The notes beneath the pieces were generated by a model. It made no database searches, was not told the origin of the DNA, and worked only from the letters and a program-made list of their open reading frames with translations. From positions 606,785,673 to 606,849,672 of the forward strand of contig NC_081408.1 of the NCBI RefSeq assembly GCF_030272615.1: 64,000 nucleotides of DNA, in the 5' to 3' direction. Below, piece by piece: positions 22,350-34,753 of this stretch; within the stretch, counting starts at the first letter, position 1, and each line of letters opens with the position of its first letter. The stretch is from Cryptomeria japonica. Lineage: Eukaryota; Streptophyta; Pinopsida; Cupressales; Cupressaceae. The position numbers and the translations under genes were made by a program.

Positions 22350-22600
22350 AAAGAAAAAATGCACATATAACACATAATAGTGCATAAAACATAAAGTCAC
22401 ACATTTATAACACAAATTTGGACATTTATAACATGAATTCACGCATTATAACACAAAGTGACACATTTTTAACATGAAGTAGCGCATTTATAACTTAGTT
22501 TAGCGCATACATGACATAGTTTAACGCATATGCCAAATGAAATAGTGTTCATGTAAAAAGAAATGGCGCATATGAAAACATAGAAAAATACGACACAAAG
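22350..22600. repeat. degenerate ~25-bp tandem repeat
   Basis: A loose array of GCGCATTTATAACATAG-like units (variants CACACATTTATAACAC and GCGCATACATGACATAG), about nine copies. Copies are too diverged for an exact unit. Confidence 0.5.
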
Positions 22601-23851
22601 AAATATAAAACCCCCAGTTTGACACTCAAAAATACAAAACGAAGTTCAATCTTAACACGTATGACTTGAAAAGGCACGTATAATCAATTGAAATGACTTA
22701 AACAATCCAAGAGATGAAAAGTATGCACAAAGGAAAATTCACAGAAAGATCCAAAAGCCAGATTTACAATACACCCAAAATCAATTTATATATAAAGAAG
22801 ATATGGATTCAATAATAGAAAGTATAACACAGATCTCTTATACGACATGAAAATATTAACACAGAGGATTAATTCATAGCAAAACCCCCAAATTCCCATA
22901 GATATACATTAAATAGAAAATTTTGATTATAACAATATGATTAACAATAAATTATCAATTTCTCCCAAAATACCCAGAAGACAAATTCAAACACAATGTA
23001 GACAATCTTTCCTGATTGAAAATAAAAGATATAAATTAAAATCAAATTAAAAAATATAAGAAAATCTCCAACCTGGAATATAGAAGAAAAGTCAAAATCT
23101 GAGAAAGAATCAAAGATGCAATCACAATCGACCAAGCACGCACAAAAAATATCTTACAAAGATCCAAGAACAATTCTCCAAAATTATCACACCTCTCCAA
23201 AACCAATTCCACCCACCAATAATAAAAAAATTCTTCCTTTTTAAATAAACTTCAAAACCTAAATAAAAATTCAAACAAAAATCCCTAAAAATAATCTCCC
23301 TTCATGCATGAAATAAAAAAAGCAACTTCAATGCAAAAAGTAAAGCTCACTCAATTTTCACGTTCGAAAACAAAGTGAAAATAATTAAAATAATAATAAT
23401 AGTTACTAAATAAAGCTCCCAATTATCCAATAAACCAAATAAAATAAGTAAATAAATAATTAAATACCAAAAAGACTCCAATCAAATAAACCCAATAAAA
23501 TAATTTAGTAAATAATATTAGACTCACAAAAAATATTATTTATTAGTTACTCATTAAAACTTATAAAATTATTAGTTAGTTAATTACCATAGTAAAATTA
23601 ACCCAATTAACAATTAAATAAACATCACATAATAACTTAACCAAAAATGCTAGAACTGACAAGGTATCGACTAGACCTAATATGTGAGAAGACATTATAT
23701 CTTTCTCCGTTATCAACTCGCCATTGGGATAAAGACACGCTCAGACCTATGAAGCTAGGTGAAATCAATGTCTAGTACCTACAAACCTGCATAACACCAA
23801 ATGTCTATGCATAGCATATAAAAATATATATACAATCACAGAGTATACACA

Positions 23852-24130
23852 CTAGTGGAAAGACAATCACAATGTCACACCCTGCTCGCAATGAGTGGCA
23901 TAGAATCATCCTTCCACACATACAAATACATCATAATGAAGACACATCATTGATAAGATCATATCCAATATATGAACTGCCCTTAGAATAGTAGGGGCCC
24001 CTCCCTAGTGGAAATAAAATCGCAATGTCACATGCCACTCGCAACATGAGTGGCATGGAATTGTCCCTTCCACACATACAAATACATCATAATGAAGATA
24101 CATCATTGATAAAATCATGTCCAATATATT
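23852..24130. repeat. 153-bp tandem duplication
   Basis: CTAGTGGAA opens each copy (23,852 and 24,005). Both share AATACATCATAATGAAGA and TCATTGATAA. The second copy is cut shorter. Confidence 0.75.
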
Positions 24131-24329
24131 TATGAATCATGGTTAACACATAATATGATAACATCATAATAATCCATAAACCACTAAATAAACATTAATA
24201 ACCAAATCATAATTCCCAACATAGAACAAAGTATATAATGTATGTCATCAGTCACATGACTAAAACCATAAGCATCTACGAAGAGTATCATAAAAGTATC
24301 TCAATAATCCAAGAATGTCTAAAAATGCA

Positions 24330-25677
24330 TCAAAATAAAAGTGTGTCAAGGAGGGACAATACAAAAACTTAATGTATATGCTTGCTTTGGAAAATGCAAG
24401 CTTAGAGTCATCCTCTATCCATATCCTTCAATCTCATACATCTTTATCCAACATCCTTCAATCCTTCATTGCACCACCTCTATTGTGGGGCATTTTACTC
24501 CTTTGCAATTTAGTCCTTGGGTCTCCATCTTTCTATCCTCCAACCTATAGTCCTCCATACCCTATCCAATCAATCTCTCCATCCCTCCATCCTTTTACCA
24601 AGCCTTGGTTCTCCCTTTTCATTGGTCCCAATCCATTTATCCTACAATGACAATCCAATCCCATCATTAATCCCCAACCCATCCTATCCAATCAATTTAT
24701 GATCCCATCAAACTAATATTTATTCATCAAATCTGAGCTTTACCTAACCAATCTGAGCTTTACCTAACCAATCTAAGCTTACCTAGACTTGCACATAATC
24801 CAAACACCTATCCACTAAGTGTTAACAAAATCCAAGTAGAGATCCTCTTGATTAGCATCTCCCCTGGTCATCTTAATCTATTGATTATCATCAATCTATC
24901 CTACCAATTAATGCCCATTGGGATGCATCCTTCCCATGACTGACAACTTATCTAAATCCACAACCTTTTCTTGTCAAGAGATGTTTGTTGGAAAAATGAG
25001 TCATTTTATTGAATGATCTTTCCAATTTGATTTTATTCTTTTGTCCTAGGACTATACCTATTCATGGTTGTCTTTATTATCCTATGTCTTTGTACTTCAG
25101 GGTTGGTTTACATTGGGCCATAGTTTTTGTGGTATGGCATGTTTGCGGTTTCTCTTGTACAATCCAATAAGTCTCACACTTACACCATCACTGGTATCTA
25201 CGAACTTGTGTGCATTGAGATAACCTATTGTCTGATAGTGTAGTCCATGTATTGGATCTTCATTACAACTTGATTCTTATAATCAGTGGTGTTGATAATC
25301 CATTGCAATATCAAACCTAGTATTTCTCTTCACATAATGCATAACAACAATACCATCCTCATAATCCTTCCATTAAACCAATCATATCCTCTTTCATTCC
25401 ATTTCCCCTTTTCATGTAAAGGCTTCAGTTTATTCACCTTCCTTATTGCTATTATTTTCCCTTTCATCCTATAGTCCTATCCATTTTGAGAGCAAACCCA
25501 TGTTCCTGGAACTTCCATGTCCTCTCAAGTGGGCATACCATTGCTTCCTCATCATCCTTCCTCAACCCGCAAAAGGCTGGGGCATCATGCTACTAGTCCT
25601 TATACTTTCTATCTACTATGTTCTATTCTTCTTTAACATAATATCACTTCATGATGCTATATCAAAGAGCAGAAAAA
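24330..25677. other. C/T-rich non-coding DNA, right part of element C
   Basis: This resumes the composition of 17,500-20,900. Open stretches exist but are Pro/Ser low-complexity translations. A three-copy 20-bp tandem (AATCTGAGCTTTACCTAACC) lies at 24,730-24,788. GCAAAAGGCTGGGGCATCA at about 25,569-25,587 is purine-rich and could be a polypurine tract. Confidence 0.35.
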
Positions 25678-26700
25678 TGTAGACACATAAAATTGATTAA
25701 ATTAATATTTAATTAATCATATTATCCTATCATTACCTTTAAATTAATTAAATTATACCTCTTTCTCATTCCTCCCAAAGTTTGATTTATTTTAATAAAT
25801 CAAACTTAGCCCTAGGAATATTCCAACTTTATCCCTAATCCTAATTCGCTAATTAATTCACAATTAATTAGGCTAATTTAGTGATTCCTACAAACTCATC
25901 CTATAATCCCCCCATCAAGATAACTAACCCAAAGCCTAATCCCTATTAGTATTTATTCAATTTTTAAATACCACACATCTACCCAAAACCAACATGTGAC
26001 TCACAAATCAACCTACTCCTTACACATGTCATTTTCACTAGCCCTCTACCTTTTCAACATGTGACTCACAAGTCAACTCATAGCTACCTTACCTCTTACA
26101 CATTTCATAGACATGTCCCTTTCATGAGATTCCCCATGTGTGAGAACACTTACCCTTGCACCCACTTCTTCTTGTGATGCTTGTCACAAGGCTAAGTCTT
26201 CAAACTTAGGACCACAAACCCTTTCAATTAGAGCCCTTCATCTCACTTTTGATATTAACCATCTGTGTTTAAGCCCCAAAATCTATAAATTGACCCTTCC
26301 CTCTTATCAAATGACCCACTTTTCATCATAAATGTATGCTGCCCACTTGAGTGCATAATCCCTTATCATAGCACCATCATAATGCCCTTTTTGATCCATA
26401 TCCACATCAATATCCATCTATCTTATGTTATACAATTGTGATAGAAATCCACATTCACCTCCATCAATCTCTCCAAACCTTCATTTTTCAATCTTAGAGC
26501 ATTAAGGTTGTGAAGAGGAGGAGGACAAGGAAGACCACAGTGGCATATGGAGCTTCTTAAGGGAAGTAGAACTTTATATTCAAGTTTCTTATTTATGATT
26601 CATAATAAATTCCTTGATATCATTTTAAAATACTTTTGGTTTACATTTATGACTAATCCTACTAAATATTTTAATGATGATAGGATCAATGGTATACACA
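25678..26700 (+). repeat. probable LTR (3' LTR of element C)
   Basis: It begins TGTAGACACATAAAATTG, followed by the AT-rich block shared with 15,262-15,470, including the same 12-bp hairpin at 25,780-25,805. The right end is uncertain. CA-ended candidates occur near 26,700, where minus-strand Tat pol sequence begins. No matching LTR of full length is found upstream. Confidence 0.45.
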
Positions 26701-26779
26701 GAAAACTTCTATAACAATGATAAGGCAAAGTCATAATATTGAGAATGTTCTTATTGTTTATCTTGATAGGTTACCATAG

Positions 26780-27970
26780 CTTGTGTTATGGTTAAATGCC
26801 AGTCACAAAAGATACACAAATGTTAAATTTTAAGAGACAAAGCTACTTTTAACTTGGCTATAAAAGCTTCCTATTTAGCAATATTATTGGTGCATAAGAA
26901 GTTACAATGATAGGATAGAGAAATTGGCTTTCCAGAAGGAGGTACTAAGATAATACCCACACCAAATCTAGTTTGACACCTAGATCCATCAAATAATAAA
27001 TTAAAAGTATTATTCACATCTATAGGAAGAACAAATTCACCACGGAAGGAATCTTGATTGGGTATAGGAAGAACAAATTCATCACGGAAGGAATCTTGAT
27101 TGGGTATAGAAAAGGTGAAGGAGCATCAACCAACTAGCTAGTTAAATTTTGTCCTTTAATTAATTTTTAAGAAAAAAATTCAAAGTCAAATTCACCTAAC
27201 ATCATAACCAATTTTGCTAAGTATCCTAAAAGATCTATTTAGAAAACAAAAGTTTTAAAAGTTCAAATTTAATAATGACATGAGTTTCAACATTAAGAAT
27301 GTAATGCCTTAACTTTTGAGTTACAAAGACAAGAGGGACACATTTATTTCTATTGTAATATATCTAGATTTCTAATTGATTGAAGTATGACTTATGCAAT
27401 ACAATGGAAATTATTTACCATCAGTATCATGTTGGGCTAATAAGGTTGCAAGAGCACAAGAAAAAGAAGTATATGGAAGAAAGGGGTAATTAGGAACAAC
27501 ATATTGTGAAACAGAAGGATTAGTGATATAAACATTTAAAGTCATTAAAAGCTTTTTGACAATGAACATTCCACTAAAAAACATTATCCTTTTTAGGTAA
27601 TAAAGTAAAAGGAAGGGTTCAATCTACAAGTTGTTAGAGAAAATGACGAATATCTTGAATTTTTCCTTGCAAACTATGAAGTTGAGAAATATTTCAAAGA
27701 GGTGCAATAATAACAATAATATCCATCTTAATTGTGTCCACCTCAATTCTACGATGTGAAATGATGAATCCCAAATTTTTTCCACTATCAACACCATAAA
27801 CACGCTTTCGATGATTCAAATGCTTGTTTTATTTCTGAATTCACTGAAATATTTGATGAAAGATTTTGACATGATCTTGACGTGAAATGGATTTAGCCAA
27901 AATATCATCAAAATAGTCCTCCAAGATTTTATGCATATAGTCAAAAGTCTCCTAGTCCTAGTTAAAGAGG
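26780..27970 (-). pseudogene. Tat pol fragment: RT end, RNase H, second RNase H (minus strand)
   Basis: Reading the minus strand from 27,970 downward: RT motif YFDDILAKS (near 27,917-27,890; Tat copies usually have YVDD), GFIISHRRIEVD (near 27,750), ISQLHSLQGKIQDIRHF (near 27,650), the RNase H block LVFVTQKLRHYILN (near 27,310), then the second RNase H opening LLFDGS at about 26,996-26,979 with GVGIILVPPSG after it. Many stops. It ends at the probable LTR of element C on one side and at LINE sequence on the other. A 42-bp tandem duplication lies at 27,021-27,104. Confidence 0.85.
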
Positions 27971-27999
27971 CAGAACTTATCCTTGATTTTGTTCCACAA

Positions 28000-29610
28000 C
28001 ATGAAACATAAATTTTTTAGAGAATAAATACCATGTACATTGAATGCACCCAAAGAAAATGAACCAAGGAGAAAAAAATGGTCTTGTAGAAGAGGAGACC
28101 ACTAAATATTTTGTTGGTCGATGGACATGCAATCATGAAAGAGAAACCAATTCCAAAAAATTTAAGATTTGATAGCTTCCCAAGCTCTCCAAATTATTTT
28201 AGCCACAAAATGTCCCTTGATTTGAAGATCATTCTTCATGATGAGAAGGTTTTTAAATCCAATATGCTTTTACATAGGGTAATTATCTAGATAGATAGAG
28301 GAGATGTAATGTTAAAGCATATTTTTCTAGGGTTCACCTCTAGTGAAGGAATGCACATATGATCCATTTAACATAGAGATGCAACACTTGTCATCAATTG
28401 GATAGAAACCCAAAACCTCCAAATTGGTGAGAGAGACAAAAGAATTCCTTGATGACATAGCCAAAGTGCTTATGGTTATTAGAGGACACCCAAAGAAGGT
28501 CTTGAACAAGGCTCTTTAGTTTCATTTTCAATTATTTATAAGAAGCCTAGCACATGAAGAGTAGTACACATGAGTGGTTGTAATAATTTTTAATAAAATT
28601 GAAAATTTTCCTACCAAAGAAAGGGGTTTTGTAATCTAAATGGAAAATTTAAATTCTCAATTGTAGAAAAAACCACTTGCCATAAAGCAACCTAAGAAGC
28701 CTAGAATTTAAAATGAATTCAAATAAATATTAAAAAATTATCCATAAATAATTTTATTTAAAATATATGGTATGAATCTATTGATGTGGAGGAAGAATGG
28801 ATTATTCATGACATTGATTTTTTATGCCATCAAATGGTTGAGTTAAAAGCCTAATAAAAGATGTCCAAGAATTTAAGGGAATTCTTAACTTTTTTGTCCT
28901 CATTAATGACAGAAATAAATGAGTCATATACAAAATGGTCATTAACTAGATGATTCAATGAAATAAGAAAGGCAATTCCTCTAGCCAAGCTTGAGAAATT
29001 GAATAGGCTAAGAGGGAGTCAAAACCTTTAGTAGTAAACAAATAAAGTGTGGGGGCTAAAGAACAACCATACTAAATAAAGAGGAAGTGTCCAAAGGTAT
29101 TGGACTAATGGCCATTAATGGTTATACAAGTAAGAGGCATAAATAATCACGTTGACAAGTTGAATGATGCAAGGACCAAGATCTAAAGCCTAAGGGATGT
29201 ATATAATAAAGGACAATTCAATATTATGGTAATGCAAGATTTAACAAAATTAGTCATTACAAAAAGAGACTTCTATTGGGAGCATTGAGCCCTTTCCATA
29301 ACTTCTTGAACACCAATGTTATTATAAAAACTGAACACCAATGTTATTATAAAAAAACTATTTAGATTTGATGAAACAACTTTTCTCAAGATGCTTTATT
29401 TGCAAGAGGAGATAATGTATCTTCAAAGCCAAATTTTTGGTGATGATTTTGTGGGATACATTGAGAAAATTAACAAGCCCACAATTGTAGATGTCTTCAA
29501 GATCACTATCCTTAGGTATTAATTTTATTTTTTCTTTATTAATAACCTTCTTTAAATATTTAGAATGTAAAGCTTCTAAATAATAGGAAAATGCATTAAT
29601 TATCATAGTG
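28000..29610 (-). pseudogene. L1-type LINE reverse transcriptase remnant, copy in segment I
   Basis: On the minus strand, 29,606-29,400 reads EKIKLIPKDSDLEDI, then FLNVSHKIITKNLALKI, the conserved start of plant L1-type RT. Downstream lie QEVMERAQ (near 29,290), GCSLAPTLYLF (near 29,055; usually QGCPLAPYLF) and DHFVYDSF (near 28,915; the active-site block, usually FADDS). The part from 28,517 to 28,000 continues with WSPLLQDHFF and a probable C-terminal LINE region, and then joins Tat RT. LINEs copy themselves by target-primed reverse transcription. Stops and frameshifts throughout. A 25-bp tandem duplication lies at 29,307-29,356. Confidence 0.75.
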
Positions 29611-30130
29611 AATCTTTTAGATTTTGGAGAAACATTTAAATCACAAAAAAATTATAGAAAAAGATGGAAAATCTTGGAAAATAATAGGAAAATGCATTAA
29701 TTACCATGTAAAATCCCCTCTTTTAAAAAACATAAAATTCGTATAAAAAATTATAAGCGAGAAGGTGAGAATTGTTGATGGGTTTAATAAGTAGAATATA
29801 TAATATAATTTAGTTGCGACAATTGATCTAAAATATAATCTTACAACCCTCATTGTATTCTATGAGATTAATGTACCTATGTTATTTATTCTCACAAGAC
29901 CCTTGAAATTTATTTAATACCATTTATTCCCCTTGTGATCAACAATCTAATTTATTTTTTTAGTCACAATGACTATAAAAATTAAAGGTATATTTTACCT
30001 CATGGAATACAATGAAGACCATTAAATTACATTTTTCATCAATGATGATAGCTAAAGATTGGTGATATGGTCCCTAATTAAGTAATGATTATGATATATA
30101 ATTTGTGAATTAATTTATATTTCTACAATT

Positions 30131-30146
30131 AACATATAAAATTTAG
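30131..30146. repeat. target-site duplication of the 1.4-kb insert (left)
   Basis: AACATATAAAATTTAG here and AACATATTAAATTTAG at 31,527-31,542 agree at 15 of 16 positions. Segment II has a single related site near 52,840-52,856. Confidence 0.75.
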
Positions 30147-31526
30147 ATTAACATATTTATATTATTTCCTTACTCTCCTTGGAAATTTTTAGTATAATAA
30201 TGAGGCCCAATGCTCCTTTTTCAAAATTGAGCATATTGAGACTAAGTTATAACTCTCTGTCCTTAAGTGAAAATACCCCTACTGTTAAGTCTAAAGGTAA
30301 GAAGCCCTCTATCAAGCTAGAGTCAGAAACCCTGGAAGTGGCTCTGCTTAAAACCAACCTTGGAAAAAGAAAGTTGGAAACCCTAGAAAACAACCTTGTT
30401 AAGGCTAGAAAGCTCAATGAAGACCCTAGTAAGAGGAACATCAACATCGATCTTAATTTACAATACTTTGAGAAAGAAGAAGATGACACACATGATAAGG
30501 AGAAGAAGGAGGGTAGCTCCGGGGAGAGAAGGTTGGCCAGTCTCCTTGCAAAGGATAGGAAAATCAAAATTAGTCCCAACAAAGCTTCCCCTAGACTGGC
30601 TAAGGAATTCACCCTAGATGAAGATGATGAATCTTCTAATGAGGATACAAAGGATGAATACTTTTAAATGGAAGAGGAGGAACATGAGGAGAAATATAAG
30701 GAGGAGTTGGAGGATGAGAGTGAACCTTTGGAGGATAAGAAGGATTCTAAATCATTTTCCCTACCTCATAATTCTTTGGACAATGTAAAAATGGTGCCCT
30801 ACTTTAAGGAATCCCCCATTTTTATGGAGAATCATAGTACCAAAAAGATACATAGCTAGATAAATAAGATACAAGTCAGGGTAATGAACCTTGAAACCAA
30901 GGTTGAAGATTATAGGCAGGGATACCAACTAATGGGAAAATCTTTAAGCTCTCTATGTGCTGTTACTGATGGCATAATGCAGAAAGCGGCCATGGGATTT
31001 GTCTCAAGGCAAAGAAGGATGAAGAAGAAAGCTAGAAAAATGGTGAACCAAGGAAAAGTGCTAGAGGAAGACTAGAAATAGGACACTCAATGCCTAGATA
31101 TCTAGAATTAGCAGATGCAACGACTGGAGCAGGACTAGAATATTATCAAGGAGGACTAAGTTGTAGCTATTTTGGTTTCCTTTTTTGTATATGATGACTT
31201 TAGATACAAATAATCTAAGTTTTTTAAAAGAATTTCTTATGAATAGGCCTACGTGTCGTATGCCTTAGACTTCTATTAGAATTATTTTCTCTGATAAGTT
31301 TATGGGCTCTTTATAATTAACTGTTAGTAGTTATCTTATGGATAGGTGGTGGCTAGAAAAGATTAGTATGTTTAGTTATGATGATATGATGGTTTTTTAC
31401 TACTTCGATGAGATACATGTGAACTTTATGGTATTTTGGTTGTTTGATGCAAGTGGTTGTGTTGTTGCTCACTAATTTTGTTGTTTTCTAAGGGTTTAGG
31501 GCCCCCTCCCTACTAATGTAATAAAA
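30147..31526 (+). mobile_element. Retroposed 1.4-kb insertion of unknown family
   Basis: This is present in segment I and absent at the matching place in segment II. It has a 16-bp flanking duplication and an A-rich right end (AATGTAATAAAAA). Length of the duplication and the A-rich end point to LINE-mediated retroposition. It could be a non-autonomous LINE derivative or a processed gene copy. It contains one degraded coding frame (30,200-31,159) followed by a 3'-UTR-like tail with GGGTTTAGGGCCCCCTCCCT. Confidence 0.65.
30200..31159 (+). pseudogene. Unknown highly charged protein inside the retroposed insert
   Basis: One frame from ATG 30,200 to TAA 31,157, about 320 codons, interrupted by one TAA (30,665) and TAGs at 30,857 and, clustered, after 31,070. 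The protein is Lys/Glu-rich. It has a basic N-terminal third (SKGKKPSIKLE, LGKRKLETLE), a very acidic middle (30,600-30,740), then a helix-prone segment with VRVMNLETKVEDY and a basic patch RQRRMKKKARKM. I recognise no domain. LINE ORF1 proteins often combine basic and coiled-coil parts, so an ORF1-like role is possible, but I infer this only from composition. Confidence 0.5.
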
Positions 31527-31542
31527 AACATATTAAATTTAG

Positions 31543-32088
31543 GCGAATCTAATCTAATCTAATCATGTATCAAATATTGTAACAAATCTTTGAATTAAAA
31601 TTTGTAATAAAATAAATTCTTTCACAATTTAAATAAAAACTAAAACAAAATATTGTAAAATGGTGGCAATTTCAGTTGTCTTAGATCTTGAACTATCAGT
31701 GAAATTTTGATTCCCAAATTTTAATTATTAGTCAATTGACAAATATAAGCCACTAAAAAGTCACTAGTTTACAAAAGCTTTGAGGATATTTAGAAATTGT
31801 CTAAGAACATTTTATCCATCATTGATCTTCTTAATTCCATGAGCAATATAACAAGATTAAAGGGCTTGAAAGAACTCCTAAGAAGCTCTATCACTCAAAT
31901 TAAGCCAATGATGTTTACCCTTAATCTAAGAATCTTTGAAAAAATGGTTATTTATGTAATACCCAACATTGTCATGCTTAATGGACATTAGATAACCTAT
32001 TTATCCCATTTTAAAACTAAAGGCAACAGTATCAATTAACATGTAACCATCATAACCAAGAATAAATGTTTGAACAATAACATAATGT
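31543..32088. other. non-coding segment I DNA
   Basis: No gene. It matches segment II (about 52,860-53,260) up to about 31,950, where the alignment stops and a 3.3-kb block unique to segment I begins (to about 35,235). Confidence 0.5.
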
Positions 32089-33490
32089 TGTTGGATATCA
32101 TTGGCATATGATGAACCGGTATGTTGATATGATGATAATGTATGTTGTCATTGATGTCAATAAGTGTAAGTGAACCAGTATGTAGATTGAAGAAGTTGGT
32201 GAACCGGTATGAAGAGGCATGAGGAGATTCAGTGAACCGGTGTCGGGGTTTCACTAATTTTGATTACCGGTTACTAGTCTTAGCTCTATGGTTATCAGTT
32301 TGGCGATCCCGCTTGTGCGATGAACCGATGATACTCTGTGATGAGTTAGATAAGAGATGTGATCGAGGTGCCACATCACCTTTGTGTGCATGAAGGATTG
32401 AGACATAAGAAGATCGACCGCATTTGAAGTCTACCTTGGGAATGATCATTCTTCTTAGTGGTATGAGAAGAGAACGTGATGGGTTACTGATTCCCATGTG
32501 TGGTGATGAATGAACGATGCAAATTGTCTTGTGATTTGTTTGAAATTGTAATACTCTATGCAATATTTTTGGACGGTTAGGATTGGACCATCTATGTTGT
32601 AAACCTAAGCATCTTAGGGTTCAGGGTTTATGTTACCGACCTATCTGTTGTCTATAAGGTCGATGATGTTTGTTATTGAAAAGTTGTTGGCAAATGTTAT
32701 GTGTATGAATTTGAGTGAAGAGATACTTGATACTTGCCAGACCAGTAAGAGGTAAACTGCATAGTGTGATTGCAAAGTAGAGGATATGAAAAGGATTTGC
32801 GTTGGCATGTAGTACTGTGATCAGATCATAGTTTTTCCTATTGTCTTCTAATCATTTCAACAGATGGAAAATCCCTTTACCAGGTAGCTTTAACAGCCTT
32901 ATTGTAAAACCTGTAACCAAGTGACTCAATATCATTGAGTTCTTTAAATCCTCTAGCGAGGTAACCTTTAATAGGGTATATAGCCATCCCTTAACCGGGT
33001 GATCTCTAATAGGATCGGTTTCTAGCAGAACCTTATTGTAAAGTCTTTAACCGAACTAGGCTCCTAACAGGGCGAGCTTCAAAAGAGTTCAAAACAAGCT
33101 TGTGGGTATTCATCCCCACCGTGGTTTTTCCCATTTGGGTTTCCACGTGAAAAATTTGTGTGTTATGTGTTATGCATTTTTCATGTGATGTTTATGAAGT
33201 ATTTGGTTGAAGGATTATGCATGCATGGTTAATAGGTTATGGTATTTTTAGTATACCATATGCATACGTTTATGGGTGAAGTTGATGTTGCATAATTGAT
33301 CGAATTTGAAGTATTCAGACCTATCAATTTATGGTGTCTTGTGTCTTACTGTGTTTAACTGGTATTGCCATGGTTAAGTTCAGTAATGGTGATAACCAGT
33401 TGGTTTTGCTTTAGCTAGATAAGTTGTTACGAGAGTTTTTATATGTACTGATTCACACCCCCCCTCTTAGTACCGGTTGGGGTATCTGTT
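32089..33490 (+). repeat. Copia-type LTR (probably solo)
   Basis: It begins TGTTGGATATCATTGG. It carries the stretch CCCCACCGTGGTTTTTCCC then GGGTTTCCACGTG (33,115-33,155), which is typical of Ty1/copia LTRs, and the late CACACCCCCCCTCTTAG run (33,452-33,468). The word GAACCGGTATG recurs in its first 200 bases. No pol is attached and I found no matching target duplication, so its right end is approximate. Confidence 0.5.
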
Positions 33491-34082
33491 GTTCATCATT
33501 ATTCATCAAATGCTTCTTTTATTTTATATCACAACATCCTTCTTTTTTACCCAATTTGCTCCCGCATTTGATCACGATGTATTTGCCTTTCCTCCCATAC
33601 CTGCAATTGGAAGATGTCTGTAGATGACAAGAGTGAATTGTTTCCTCTAGTGCTGCCCAGCTTCTCTTACTTGCCCCTTGAAAACACTCACTAAAATGTG
33701 GCCTCATGTACTACAATGATCTGTAGGATACGCACAAAATAGACTTGTTGAAAAGGCTTTCGAGGCTTTCAAACACATGAAACTAGTGGCTACATTTCCC
33801 CACACACTAGGAAGTCGAGAATGGGGAATTACAAACTTTCAAGCAAATGCAAATAGCAGCAACATCATGATTCAAAGGCTTAGAACATTCAAGCAGCTAC
33901 GTTGCAGTATATGCATCGAATGGGTGTTGATATCACTTTAGAACTTTTAAGCAGATGTGAATAGCAGGTGAAATGCTAAATTCAATAGATTGGGGTTGCG
34001 TGCTCCCTGCCCATGCCAAAATGGAAGATTTGGACCAGGGTGTGGACATCTGTCAAAGTATATTGAATTCTGGTAGATATGC

Positions 34083-34436
34083 ATGCAAAATGTAGGAGCA
34101 CAGACTAGGCATGTGATCTGTTTGAGGTGTGATATATTTGATGGAGCACCTCAAGGAGATATCATCTCAAGGAATGAAATGATAGTCTCACATCTAGAAA
34201 ATGGATTTGATGAAAAGGCTTCAGAATGTCCCTTTCCTAGCACCACAAAAATTTTGGATGTCCCTTACTGTAATACTCCCTTCTGTCTACACAACTATCT
34301 AATACAATATCTCCCTCCTCTCTCCTTCCTTGGTAAGGAATTCTTTTCTCTTTCTAATGGAGGGCATATTAGAAGCTACGTAGTAGCCACTTGGATTAGA
34401 TTGGATGACCTTTTCACCACTTTAGAGCCAAAGTAG
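34083..34436 (+). CDS. hypothetical ORF, 117 aa, unrecognised
   Basis: An open frame in sequence unique to segment I. Its first codon, and any true start, is uncertain. The translation is of mixed composition with Cys residues (VICLRCD, VPYCNTPFC) and is not obviously low-complexity. It is followed 11 bases later by another open frame in a different phase, which could be the same decayed gene. I recognise no family. Confidence 0.25.
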   Translation: MQNVGAQTRHVICLRCDIFDGAPQGDIISRNEMIVSHLENGFDEKASECPFPSTTKILDVPYCNTPFCLHNYLIQYLPPLSFLGKEFFSLSNGGHIRSYVVATWIRLDDLFTTLEPK

Positions 34437-34447
34437 TTAGAATTATA

Positions 34448-34753
34448 ATGGTAGAGGTTGAACTTTTACACTTGCATCCATATCCTCACCACATGCGAAG
34501 AAATTATACATTTGTACTTACTGAAGACCTTCCTACAGGAATTATTTATCTCTCCGTTATGGAAGGACGTAGTATTATCTATGCTAGCTATACGACACTA
34601 AACTACAATGAATTCAGTGGCTTTTTTTTGCACTCGTCTAAGGGTCATGGAAGCTGGAATCATCTACCTTACTGCACATCCCCAGGACCATACCACGTAC
34701 TAGTGTTTGCATTAAATTTGTTGGCTTTCAAACATAAACAAGGGTCAGAGTAG
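34448..34753 (+). CDS. hypothetical ORF, 101 aa, unrecognised
   Basis: Opens at an ATG. The translation has a protein-like pattern (GIIYLSVMEGRSIIYASY, then FFLHSSKGHGSWNHLPYC) without stops. It is in a different frame from the ORF just upstream. It may be the 3' part of one frameshifted gene fragment carried in with the 3.3-kb block. No family recognised. Confidence 0.3.
   Translation: MVEVELLHLHPYPHHMRRNYTFVLTEDLPTGIIYLSVMEGRSIIYASYTTLNYNEFSGFFLHSSKGHGSWNHLPYCTSPGPYHVLVFALNLLAFKHKQGSE

Larger units (their letters stand above)
20995..24329. other. AT-rich block, no gene, likely nested non-coding transposon DNA
   Basis: Composition shifts abruptly at about 20,995 (after AGAGGAAAAA) and again near 24,360, on both sides of which the DNA is C/T-rich. 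This suggests an insertion into element C. I see no coding frame of note and no matching target duplication, so the block is not classified. Confidence 0.35.

Noticed and set aside
21001-24358. Nested LTR sequence starting TGCAATGCCC and ending GAGGGACA
   Set aside because: TG and CA ends fit and composition shifts here, but the flanking five bases do not match and no internal LTR signature was seen.
15262-25850. A single 10-kb element with LTRs at 15,262 and 25,678
   Set aside because: Only about 170-200 bases are shared, the sequences on either side of the shared part differ, and no target duplication was found. Kept as LTR-like blocks only.
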